This document shows positions 8,490 to 15,391 of a stretch of DNA of 16,369 nt, piece after piece. The position numbers were made by a program, and so were the translations under genes. The first letter of the stretch is position 1. Every line of letters begins with the position of its first letter. This DNA is from Treponema sp. (GTDB lineage Bacteria; Spirochaetota; Spirochaetia; Treponematales; Breznakiellaceae), in NCBI GenBank assembly GCA_031254385.1, contig JAIRUO010000015.1, positions 1 through 16,369 on the forward strand, written 5' to 3'. The notes under the pieces are model-generated. The model was not told the DNA's origin and did no database searches. It saw nothing but the letters and a program-made list of their open reading frames with translations.

Positions 8490-10457
8490 ATGTCAGTTTT
8501 TCTTATTTTAGCGTTGATATTAGCTTCATTAATTGTCTTTGTCATTGTTATATTTTTCTTAATGACCCAATACAAGCGTATCATGATTTGGGTCTGCCTG
8601 GTATTAGTCACAGTAGGGTTTTTGCTATATACAGCCGGATATCTGTCGTCTGGTGAAGGTTTTGCAAATTTACTTTTAGCCACGTTACGTGGGATATTCA
8701 GCACAGCGCGTGTAATTTTTGTGAACGATGATCACAATTTCATGGTTGACGTACAAGGAGCACAATGGCTTACAGAAAATGTATGGATGCAAATTCTTTT
8801 TTGGCTTTGTCATGTGTCGGCATTAGTGCTAATACAGGCCGCTTTGATTTCCCTGTTTGGTCAAAAGTTACTTGATAATTTCCGTTTGCGTTTTGGCCTG
8901 CATAGCGATCTCTATATTATCATAGGAAACGATAAAAGGGCCCTTGTATTGGGTGAAAATATAGCTACTCATGATAATTCGAGAAAAAGCCCGGATAAGA
9001 AACGGCTTGTTGTCTTTTTACTTGAAAAAGGCGACGATGAAAAAAATACGTATGAAAAAGTTTCCCATTTTGGTGCTATAGTCAAAGTTTTGGATAGAAA
9101 AGCTGATCTTCCATACTATTTGAAAAAAACGGGGATCGGGAAACGGATTTTGCGTAGAAATAAATATAAAATTGTTTTAATGTCTGATAATAATGCATCC
9201 ATATCTGAAGATGCTCATATTATTGCGGAATTTGCAAAAGAAAAAGACGTAAATCCTGAATGTTTGGATATTTTTGCATTGACTTCGTCCGAATGGGAGA
9301 GGGAAAAGATCGAGGCGATTACACTAGAAAAAGAGGGGAATCAGCATAAATATAAGTATACCTTCCATATAATTAGTGAAACTGATTTATTAGTTAGGCA
9401 GATGATCGAAAAGCATCCACCCTTTGAATGTCCCAGTCTAAATTTTAGCGAAACAGGCGTAGCAGCGCGTAATTTTAACATAATGATACTTGGCTTTGGA
9501 ACTGTAGGTCAAACAGCGTTTTTGCGTCTGATAATGAACGGGCAGTTTGTTGGAAGTCGTATGCATGCAATTGTTATAGATCGGGGAATTGAGCATATAA
9601 GCGAGCATTTTCTGCATTGTTATCCTGCATTGAATCTTTGCTGCGATATAGATTTCCGAGACTTCGATGTACGGGATGCAAATTTTTTCAAGCTGTTAAA
9701 TGAGATGCGTGATACAGACTATATTGTAGTGGCACTAAACGATGATGAAGAAAACAAACGTACTGCCTTGGATATACGCTTGCATTATGAACGTAAGAAT
9801 GAAGTACTTCCATTCATTGCTGTTTTTGAAAGGGATGGGTCTTTGCATGAGGTAAAACAAGATGAAAAAATATTCACCTTTGGCTGTCGGGAAGGGATAT
9901 ACAGAGAATCAATAATAATCCGTGAAAAAACCGACCTTATGGCAAAAGCGGTGAATGATACTTACGTAAAAATGTATGGCGGGCAGCCCTGGCAGGAGCT
10001 CGATTGGTTTTTACAGGAAAGCAACCGGGCCGCAGGAGATTATATCCCCGCTATGCTCAAGTTGGCAAGGCTCAAAGAAAATGATGTGCTCAATAAAGAA
10101 GTTCTAACCGAAGACAACGAAGCCGCTGAGATCCTTGCGCAAACGGAACACCTTCGTTGGAACGCATTTCATGTGGCGATGGGGTATCTCCCTATCAGTA
10201 TAGACGAAATGCGACAACGGTTTGAAATATATAAAACTGAACAAAAACCCCTGGATTTAGCCCGTAGGGACTCGAAAGCCCGATTGCAGGTATGCCTTGT
10301 TTCCTGGGATGACTTGGATAAGGTGAATAAGGCGTATCGAGATTTAGCTCAGATTGCGGACAACAATAAAGAGCAAAAGCGTGATTTTAAGGATAATGAC
10401 CGCGATATTGTTAATAATATACCAAAGTTTCTGCGGACGGTTAAAGGCCAGAGATAG
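8490..10457 (+). CDS. Membrane protein with two TrkA-N-like Rossmann domains and a C-terminal RyR-like domain
   Basis: A 655-residue protein. Two hydrophobic segments occupy about residues 3-24 and 31-51 and a third about 98-122, so the N-terminus is membrane-anchored. A first Rossmann-like domain begins at LYIIIGNDKRAL (Gly146) and lacks a full GxGxxG. A second, clear one begins IMILGFGTVGQTAF (GFGTVG at 335-340), with an acidic-end strand IVIDRG. It is of the TrkA-N/RCK type that binds NAD or nucleotides and gates potassium transport. The C-terminal region contains LAQTEHLRWNAF (EHLRW at 553-557), the signature of the bacterial RyR domain, named for ryanodine receptors. No TVGYG-type pore filter is visible. 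Published domain surveys place RyR domains in nucleotide-centred conflict systems. The context suggests a ligand-gated membrane effector or receptor for a TIR product; this is inference. It starts five bases after the kinase stop. Confidence 0.8.
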   Translation: MSVFLILALILASLIVFVIVIFFLMTQYKRIMIWVCLVLVTVGFLLYTAGYLSSGEGFANLLLATLRGIFSTARVIFVNDDHNFMVDVQGAQWLTENVWMQILFWLCHVSALVLIQAALISLFGQKLLDNFRLRFGLHSDLYIIIGNDKRALVLGENIATHDNSRKSPDKKRLVVFLLEKGDDEKNTYEKVSHFGAIVKVLDRKADLPYYLKKTGIGKRILRRNKYKIVLMSDNNASISEDAHIIAEFAKEKDVNPECLDIFALTSSEWEREKIEAITLEKEGNQHKYKYTFHIISETDLLVRQMIEKHPPFECPSLNFSETGVAARNFNIMILGFGTVGQTAFLRLIMNGQFVGSRMHAIVIDRGIEHISEHFLHCYPALNLCCDIDFRDFDVRDANFFKLLNEMRDTDYIVVALNDDEENKRTALDIRLHYERKNEVLPFIAVFERDGSLHEVKQDEKIFTFGCREGIYRESIIIREKTDLMAKAVNDTYVKMYGGQPWQELDWFLQESNRAAGDYIPAMLKLARLKENDVLNKEVLTEDNEAAEILAQTEHLRWNAFHVAMGYLPISIDEMRQRFEIYKTEQKPLDLARRDSKARLQVCLVSWDDLDKVNKAYRDLAQIADNNKEQKRDFKDNDRDIVNNIPKFLRTVKGQR

Positions 10458-10460
10458 CAA

Positions 10461-11279
10461 ATGACTGTAACATCAAAATTTGAAAACAAGGAAACGCCCT
10501 CTCTACCAAAGGATTATGTACCAAAATATGCTGTAAAAGGTGCGTGGGACTTCAAAAAAGAATTTATGCAAAAAAATAAAAAATCTGCCTCAGATTTACA
10601 CCATCGGTTTTTTTATGATGAAAGAGGCAACGCGTGTCTGGAATTTACAGTAACACCAAAATCTGGCTATACCTTTGAAAAGCCAACATGGATTGGCTGT
10701 ACTTGGAGTTATATCAGTGGTACTATTGGAAATGGAAAAGTAAAATATATTTTGTCAAAAAAGTTAGCCGATAAAGCACAATATTTCATGGATGAACGAA
10801 GAAAAGACTTAGCATTTAGAGAAGTTGAAAAAGAAATTTTACAAATTGCTAAAGATTATCAATATGATTTTCAGAGTGCTTATGGTATATCTGTAAAATA
10901 TCGCAAACCTAATATTAAAAAAGCTGTTTGTGGCGGATACTCTGATGCAGTGGCAGAGAAGTTAAAAAATTATTCATTGGTGGCTAAAGTGGAAAGCTGG
11001 TCTTCAACACAAGGTAATCATGCGTGGAATGTTATTATTTTAAAAAATAAACAACGCAGACTTTATTGCGACTCAACATGGTATCAAGGAAATAAAATTG
11101 ACAATGAAGGATATGTAGTTGATGTTCCTGTGCAAGATCCGGTTAATTTAACTTTTGACCTTAATGAATTTAACTGTTTAGGTGGGGCAATAGATACAGC
11201 CACCGGGAAACTATTGCAAGTTCATTTTGCCTGGGCTGACGCGAAGTGCGATGCAATCATGACTACCGATAAGGGATGA
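10461..11279 (+). CDS. Transglutaminase-like cysteine protein (Cys-His-Asp)
   Basis: 272 residues. The second half shows an ordered transglutaminase/papain-like triad: KAVCGGYSDAV with Cys157 at a helix start, GNHAWNVI with His187, and YCDSTWYQ with Asp204, spaced as in transglutaminase-like proteases and peptidoglycan-linked relatives. The first 120 or so residues contain a strand-rich region (ACLEFTVTPKSGYTFEKPTW) and a helical stretch, and were not recognised. There is no signal peptide or membrane segment, so it is probably cytoplasmic. It starts three bases after the RyR gene stop with only a weak SD, so it is co-expressed as the last gene of the operon. It could act as a protease, amidase or cross-linking enzyme, for instance on an operon partner or on a target cell protein; the sequence does not decide. 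Its 3' end overlaps the convergent GNAT gene by 17 bases. Confidence 0.75.
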   Translation: MTVTSKFENKETPSLPKDYVPKYAVKGAWDFKKEFMQKNKKSASDLHHRFFYDERGNACLEFTVTPKSGYTFEKPTWIGCTWSYISGTIGNGKVKYILSKKLADKAQYFMDERRKDLAFREVEKEILQIAKDYQYDFQSAYGISVKYRKPNIKKAVCGGYSDAVAEKLKNYSLVAKVESWSSTQGNHAWNVIILKNKQRRLYCDSTWYQGNKIDNEGYVVDVPVQDPVNLTFDLNEFNCLGGAIDTATGKLLQVHFAWADAKCDAIMTTDKG

Positions 11280-11877
11280 GTTCCAGCTTAATGCATTTAA
11301 TCTGTTCTTTTTGTTTACCAGTGAACCCCAGAAAATGCTCGGTTATTTTATACCCTGATTTGATATATAACTCTACCGCCGCAGTATTCTCCTCAAGACA
11401 ATCCAAAACTATTTTCTTATTGGGGTATGTTTGCATCAAATGATTAATGAGCTTTGCGGCGATGCCGCGCCTCCTGTTTTCTTTATCCACACATAAATTG
11501 TTAATATATAAACAGTCCCCATCAATTTTTGATAACACCTGTGCAAAATACTCATGTATTACATAATCGAAATCTGCCGCTTGATCTTTATTAATTTTAT
11601 GATATTTATCAATCGCTTCCGGCAATTTGCAGCCTTTCGCAAAATAAAGCAGTAGCCCTATCGTTTTTTCGGTTTCGTTGGCAGCAAAGATGTTCTTATA
11701 AGAAAAAATAGTATCCGTGAACAACAGCTTTTTCATAACAGTCTTAAATAATGAATAATTGGAGCCGCACATTGTCGGATAAATATAATCATCAGTTTCA
11801 TAAATTAACCGTATAATTCCGGTCATATCATTGGTTTTTTCTACTCTGGCAATTTCAATCACTTTGTAGCCCTTCAT
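11263..11877 (-). CDS. GNAT-family N-acetyltransferase
   Basis: 204 residues with a typical GNAT core in the second half. A beta4 strand LYINNLCVDKENR leads into the acetyl-CoA pyrophosphate loop RRRGIA (R135, G138, A140) and helix AKLINHLMQTY, then IVLDCLEENTAAVELYIKSGY, the usual beta5-alpha4 ending. The substrate (protein N-terminus, lysine or small molecule) is unknown. The start ATG (11877-11875) lies inside the end of the upstream TIR-GNAT gene with 23 bases of overlap in another frame and no good SD, implying translational coupling. Transcription is towards the plus-strand operon, and the two 3' ends overlap by 17 bases with no terminator between them. Confidence 0.85.
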   Translation of the reverse strand: MKGYKVIEIARVEKTNDMTGIIRLIYETDDYIYPTMCGSNYSLFKTVMKKLLFTDTIFSYKNIFAANETEKTIGLLLYFAKGCKLPEAIDKYHKINKDQAADFDYVIHEYFAQVLSKIDGDCLYINNLCVDKENRRRGIAAKLINHLMQTYPNKKIVLDCLEENTAAVELYIKSGYKITEHFLGFTGKQKEQIKCIKLELIPYR

Positions 11878-12964
11878 AGAATTGCTTTAACTTGGGGAAT
11901 TTATTTATAAGGGGATTTTTGGGCAGTGGTATAAAAATCTGATGATAGATTTTTCCAAACGTCATATTATCGCATAGGTAGACAAAGCCCATTTTTTTCA
12001 TAAGATTTTCAATCTCCGAGCTAAAGATGTTCATGCACCATTCTTTGAAAAAAATTCCATTTTCGGCGTATATCTCCAATTGAGCATAAAATGAATTAAT
12101 TATCTGCATATAATTTTGCATAGTACGGTAATCGGGCAGTAGGGTAATAGCTAGCACGTAGCCATAATAAATATCCGGAAAAACAATCATTTCACTCTTT
12201 TCGTAAGTAATATCTTTTTCTAATAGTCGCCCCTCTTTTGCCTCGTCAAACATCTGTTTGTTCAGCGCTAAAATCGACCAGTCTCCTACTATTTTGTTTT
12301 CTCCGTTTAGTAAAAATTGAAATGTCTCTGTTGAATTCTGCACAAACTTTGCCCACTGCGGGGCGTTGCCTTCGTTCTCCTCGCCAATGCCGTTACAGTT
12401 TATATAGTCATTTTCAACCAGTTGAATAGCAATTGTATCTGCATTATACCCTAGACCGACCAGTTCTTCGTATTTCACCATTCTTGTAGCGAATCTGTCG
12501 ACCTTGCGATCGGCTGTTTTCGCCGTTATTGGAGTTGCGCTCGAAGTGACATTTATAGTTTGCTCTTTATCTATAAACGTTTTAATCCTGTCCGCAAGTT
12601 TGTTCATATGTACTTCTAGCGGAGGCGTTATTGCGTCAAGCCAGTGTGTCTTTCCGAGGTAATATTCTATCGCCTCATTCAACAATACATCGGATATTTT
12701 AAATGGCATAATACTAACGCCATTATTCACGCAAGAATTTATCTCGTTTAATACATGCTTGCTGCTGTTGGACTCGCGAGATAAAATTAAAACACATACC
12801 TTGCTTGCTTTTATAGCCCTGATAATGCTGACAGCATAATCATCGCCAGCTTCTGCATCGCGGTATGCAATCCAGCATTTAATTTTTTGGCTTTCCAGAA
12901 TATTTACAACCGCATCGGCAATCTTCTGATCTTGGCTTGAATAGGATATAAATACATCGTGCAT
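11855..12964 (-). CDS. TIR-domain protein with GNAT-like C-terminal half
   Basis: 369 residues. The N-terminal TIR domain (about 1-132) begins MHDVFISYSSQD, has KCWIAYRDAEAGDDY (BB-loop region) and SKHVLNEI with Glu74 at the catalytic NADase position. A Thr/Ala-rich linker (about 136-155) follows. The C-terminal half (about 205-340) has the pattern of an acetyltransferase fold: KIVGDWSILAL, then YYGYVLAITLLPDYR, then LMKKMGFVYL, the GNAT-like last helix and strand. It lacks the RxxGxG/A acetyl-CoA loop, so it may be degenerate or ligand-binding only. The start at 12964 is fixed by an upstream in-frame TAA (12970-12968); no SD is visible. It is overlapped at its end by a bona fide GNAT gene, so a TIR plus two acetyltransferase-like modules are produced together. 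The TIR call is firm; the GNAT-like call is moderate. Confidence 0.85.
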   Translation of the reverse strand: MHDVFISYSSQDQKIADAVVNILESQKIKCWIAYRDAEAGDDYAVSIIRAIKASKVCVLILSRESNSSKHVLNEINSCVNNGVSIMPFKISDVLLNEAIEYYLGKTHWLDAITPPLEVHMNKLADRIKTFIDKEQTINVTSSATPITAKTADRKVDRFATRMVKYEELVGLGYNADTIAIQLVENDYINCNGIGEENEGNAPQWAKFVQNSTETFQFLLNGENKIVGDWSILALNKQMFDEAKEGRLLEKDITYEKSEMIVFPDIYYGYVLAITLLPDYRTMQNYMQIINSFYAQLEIYAENGIFFKEWCMNIFSSEIENLMKKMGFVYLCDNMTFGKIYHQIFIPLPKNPLINKFPKLKQFYEGLQSD

Positions 12965-12971
12965 AGCTTAT

Positions 12972-12999
12972 TTTATACCAAGGTCTGCCCAAAAAACAA
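12972..12999 (-). promoter_or_regulatory. Possible promoter for the TIR-GNAT pair
   Basis: On the minus strand, TTGTTT (12999-12994) and TATAAA (12977-12972) are 16 bases apart. The -10 lies only seven bases before the ATG at 12964, so the transcript would be leaderless, which agrees with the missing Shine-Dalgarno site. The A+T-rich gap of 85 bases also has to serve birA in the other direction. Confidence 0.35.
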
Positions 13000-13049
13000 G
13001 AGTACTAAACATGTAAATACTTTTTCCATAATGTGTTACTATTTTTATC

Positions 13050-13994
13050 ATGAAGCGTATTCACTTACATAATCCCTTTGGCGGCCCCATATACCATGAA
13101 GAAATAGTCTCCAGTACAATGGATTTAAGCCGTATCCTGTCCACAAACGGAGAGCCTAACGGAACTGTGATAGTTGCGGATTTTCAGGAAAAAGGCCGTG
13201 GCCGCCAAAACCGCCAATGGAAGACGGAGAAGGGGCAAAACCTTATGTTTACGCTTTTTCTTAATTACGCAGATTGTATGCGAAGGGTACATACCCAAGA
13301 ACTCGCTACGCGAGGGAGCCTCTGGGGCGAAACAAAGGGTATGAACCCTGAGACAAATACCTTACCTAAACAACCATACCCCGACCGCTCTGAGGCGGGG
13401 TTGGTTGATTTTTCTTCCATCCCTAAAGCCCTGACTCTGCGGACAGGGCTGGCTGTCGCTCTGGCCATTGAAGATTTTATTCCCTGTCTGTCCGGTTTTG
13501 TGGCTATCAAGTGGCCAAACGATATTATGCTTAAGTCCAAAAAAACCGCCGGCATCTTGGTCGAGACGACCATAGTTGAAAATGACAACACTAATGTTTT
13601 TATAGGCATAGGCGTTAATCTGCTGCAGCGGGAATTTCCGGAAGAGTTGCGCGGCAAGGCTGGCAGTCTGCTTACAGTCTTTACTGAAGTATTTCCTGAC
13701 AGGGAAATCCCCTCGATCTTTGCCATGAATGATGCCCCCCTGCTACTTCTAGAGAGGATACTTGCCTTCCTTCATTCTGAAATAACTGCCCAAAAGAGCG
13801 CCTGGAAAACCAGACTGGAAAAAAAGCTTTACAAACGCGGAGAAGCTATTGTTTTTGCCGAAGGTGCCGCAGATTCCCAAAAACTCATCCAAGGCCAGCT
13901 TTTTGGTATAGCGGACACAGGAGAACTCCTCATAATCCCTGAGGGTGAAACAGCCCCCCTGCCTTTCGTAAATGGAGAGCTTAGGGTTTATTAG
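13050..13994 (+). CDS. birA: Biotin-[acetyl-CoA carboxylase] ligase, no HTH domain, with in-frame insert
   Basis: Class I biotin protein ligase: it makes biotinyl-5'-AMP and transfers biotin to a carrier lysine. There is no N-terminal helix-turn-helix, so it should not be a repressor. Motifs: EEIVSSTMDLSR (substrate-entry helix), GRGRQNRQW (49-57, biotinyl-AMP loop), NLMFTLFLNY, KWPNDIML (154-161), KTAGILVET, FIGIGVNL, and a C-terminal SH3-like domain ending GELRVY. Residues about 77-124 are extra relative to normal ligases, which pass from the LFLN strand to the PKALTLRTGLAVA helix with only a few residues. That segment is low-complexity, Arg/Pro/Thr-rich and coded by palindromic DNA. The frame is intact, and the catalytic motifs on both sides are kept. 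An in-frame TAA at 13029 and the lack of other starts fix the ATG; no SD is visible. Confidence 0.93.
   Translation: MKRIHLHNPFGGPIYHEEIVSSTMDLSRILSTNGEPNGTVIVADFQEKGRGRQNRQWKTEKGQNLMFTLFLNYADCMRRVHTQELATRGSLWGETKGMNPETNTLPKQPYPDRSEAGLVDFSSIPKALTLRTGLAVALAIEDFIPCLSGFVAIKWPNDIMLKSKKTAGILVETTIVENDNTNVFIGIGVNLLQREFPEELRGKAGSLLTVFTEVFPDREIPSIFAMNDAPLLLLERILAFLHSEITAQKSAWKTRLEKKLYKRGEAIVFAEGAADSQKLIQGQLFGIADTGELLIIPEGETAPLPFVNGELRVY
13285..13407 (+). repeat. Palindromic repeat element inserted in frame within birA
   Basis: Three inverted repeats stand close together: GGGTA-CA-TACCC (13285-13296), CTCGC-TAC-GCGAG (13302-13314), and a long hairpin with outer arms CAACCA (13371-13376) and TGGTTG (13402-13407) and inner arms CCCCG (13379-13383) and CGGGG (13396-13400). 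The block falls exactly on the stretch of birA that has no counterpart in the ligase family. It is comparable in concept to the palindromic elements that Rickettsia genomes insert into genes; homology to these is not claimed. Confidence 0.6.
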
Positions 13995-14007
13995 TGCCAC
14001 TCTCCCT

Positions 14008-14031
14008 TAGTCCCCTAGTCCCCCAGTCCCT
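14008..14031 (+). repeat. Three tandem 8-base units (TAGTCCCC)
   Basis: TAGTCCCC (14008-14015), TAGTCCCC (14016-14023) and CAGTCCCT (14024-14031) lie in the 71-base gap between birA and serS. The same octamer occurs at the era stop codon (3961-3968). A short tandem run in a non-coding gap; function unknown. Confidence 0.6.
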
Positions 14032-14059
14032 TGTAGTGTCTTTAATCCTTTGATAAAGT
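14031..14059 (+). promoter_or_regulatory. Weak promoter-like pair before serS
   Basis: TTGTAG (14031-14036) and TAAAGT (14054-14059) are 17 bases apart and end just before the serS ATG at 14066, so the transcript would have almost no leader. serS also has no SD. Readthrough from birA is an alternative. Confidence 0.22.
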
Positions 14060-14065
14060 ATACCC

Positions 14066-15391
14066 ATGCTAGATTTACATTTTATTGCTGATAATGTGGA
14101 GGCCGTAAAGAAGAACATTGCGGACCGGTTTATGAAGGCTGATGCGGACGCGGTGGTTCGTCTTTTCAAACTGAGAGCAGAACTCACTACCAGCCTTCAG
14201 GGACTTCAGCAAAAGCGGAACGCCAATGCTGCTGCCATGAAGGGCAAGCTGGAATCAGATGCCAGGCAAAAGCTTATCGAAGAAGGGAAACTGCTTAAAG
14301 AAGCGATTGCCACGGCAGAAGCGGAACTTTCCAAAGTTGAAGCCGAGTTGGATGTCGAAGTACGGCGCATTCCCAATATGGCCCACCCGGATGCGCCCAT
14401 TGGAAAAGAAGACAAAGATAATCTGGAAGTAAAGCGGGTAGGGGAGCCCAGGAAATTCGATTTTGAAGCTCAGGATCATGTAAAGTTAGGACAGGACCTG
14501 GATATCATTGACTTTGATGCCGGAACAAAGGTGTCAGGCACCAAATTTTATTTTCTTAAAAACGAAGGGGTGTTTCTGGAGCTTGGCCTTGTACGCTATG
14601 CCCTGGACCTTTTGCAGAAGAAGGGTTTTACAGCCTTTAGCACTCCCGATGTGGCCAGGGAAGAAATCCTCGAGGGCATAGGTTTTAATCCGAGGGGCGC
14701 GGAGTCAAACATCTATACCCTGGAAGGCGAGGGAACTGGTCTTGTTGGTACTGCTGAAATTACCCTGGGCGGCTATTATGCGGATACTATTCTGCCAAAG
14801 GAAAAGCTTCCTTTGCGTATGGCCGGGCTTTCCCACTGTTTCCGCCGCGAGGCCGGTGCCGCAGGACAGTTCTCCAAGGGGCTATACCGGGTGCATCAGT
14901 TTACAAAGCTTGAAATGTTCATCTACTGCCTTCCTGAAGATTCAGAGAAGCAGCATGATGAATTGCGGGCCATCGAAGAAGAAATTTTTTCCGGCCTGGA
15001 TATTCCTTTTAGGGTTGTTGACACCTGCACAGGCGATCTTGGCGCGCCCGCGTTTCGCAAGTGGGATTTGGAAGCCTGGATGCCCGGAAGGGCAAGCCCC
15101 CCTGGGGCCTGCCTTTCAGGGGCAAGCCTCCCTTCCAGCAACGGCGGCGAATGGGGCGAGGTTACTTCCACTTCAAACTGTACCGATTACCAGTCGCGGC
15201 GGCTTAATGTAAAGTACAAGGACGATGACGGCAAAAATAAATTAGTCCACAGCCTCAACGGAACGGCCATAGCCGTGTCTCGCGGACTCATTGCCATACT
15301 CGAAAATTTCCAGCAGCAGGACGGCTCTGTAAAAATTCCCCCTGCGCTGGTTCCCTATTGCGGTTTTGATGTTATTAAAAAAAGGAGTTAG
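14066..15391 (+). CDS. serS: Seryl-tRNA synthetase with an 18-residue in-frame insert
   Basis: Class II synthetase that charges tRNA-Ser (and initiates selenocysteine-tRNA synthesis) with serine. It has an N-terminal coiled-coil arm that binds tRNA (about 25-105, Lys/Glu/Ala-rich, ending in RRIPNMAHPDAPIG), a TAEI substrate motif (GTAEITLGG), motif 2 GLSHCFRREAGAAG (FRRE at 259-262), CTGDLGAPAFRKWDLEAWMPGR, and motif 3 (LNGTAIAVSRGLIAILENFQ). The 441 residues exceed the usual length of about 425. The excess lies at A343-G360, between MPGR and GEWGEVTSTSNC, where the family runs straight through. The insert is Ala/Ser/Pro/Gly-rich and encoded by an inverted repeat. The frame and all motifs are intact, so the enzyme is presumably functional. 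Start ATG at 14066; no SD. Confidence 0.96.
   Translation: MLDLHFIADNVEAVKKNIADRFMKADADAVVRLFKLRAELTTSLQGLQQKRNANAAAMKGKLESDARQKLIEEGKLLKEAIATAEAELSKVEAELDVEVRRIPNMAHPDAPIGKEDKDNLEVKRVGEPRKFDFEAQDHVKLGQDLDIIDFDAGTKVSGTKFYFLKNEGVFLELGLVRYALDLLQKKGFTAFSTPDVAREEILEGIGFNPRGAESNIYTLEGEGTGLVGTAEITLGGYYADTILPKEKLPLRMAGLSHCFRREAGAAGQFSKGLYRVHQFTKLEMFIYCLPEDSEKQHDELRAIEEEIFSGLDIPFRVVDTCTGDLGAPAFRKWDLEAWMPGRASPPGACLSGASLPSSNGGEWGEVTSTSNCTDYQSRRLNVKYKDDDGKNKLVHSLNGTAIAVSRGLIAILENFQQQDGSVKIPPALVPYCGFDVIKKRS
15086..15145 (+). repeat. Small palindromic element inserted in frame within serS
   Basis: Outer arms GGAAGGG (15086-15092) and CCCTTCC (15130-15136) enclose inner arms CCCCTG (15099-15104) and CAGGGG (15117-15122). 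The unpaired flank GCAAGCC occurs in both halves. The structure coincides with the extra codons of serS and spans a multiple of three, leaving the frame open. Confidence 0.6.

Larger units (their letters stand above)
4566..13049. other. Candidate accessory (defence/conflict) island between thrH and birA
   Basis: Six genes with immunity-type or signalling domains (two TIR, a NACHT-type NTPase with TPRs, RyR/TrkA-N, transglutaminase-like, kinase, GNAT) lie between housekeeping genes. The block, most clearly 4689-8484 and 10461-11877, is visibly richer in A+T and in TTA, AAA and ATA codons than era, birA and serS. No integrase, transposase, tRNA or flanking direct repeat was found, so the edges are set by gene content only. 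Horizontal acquisition is inferred. Confidence 0.6.

Noticed and set aside
4689..12964. Thoeris defence locus
   Set aside because: TIR genes are present, but no recognisable ThsA partner (SIR2-SLOG or other known type) was seen; the partner here would be the RyR/TrkA-N protein, which is why it is reported as a candidate separate system.
13265..13726. 153-codon open frame on the minus strand inside birA
   Set aside because: Antisense shadow of an intact ligase; no recognisable protein features.
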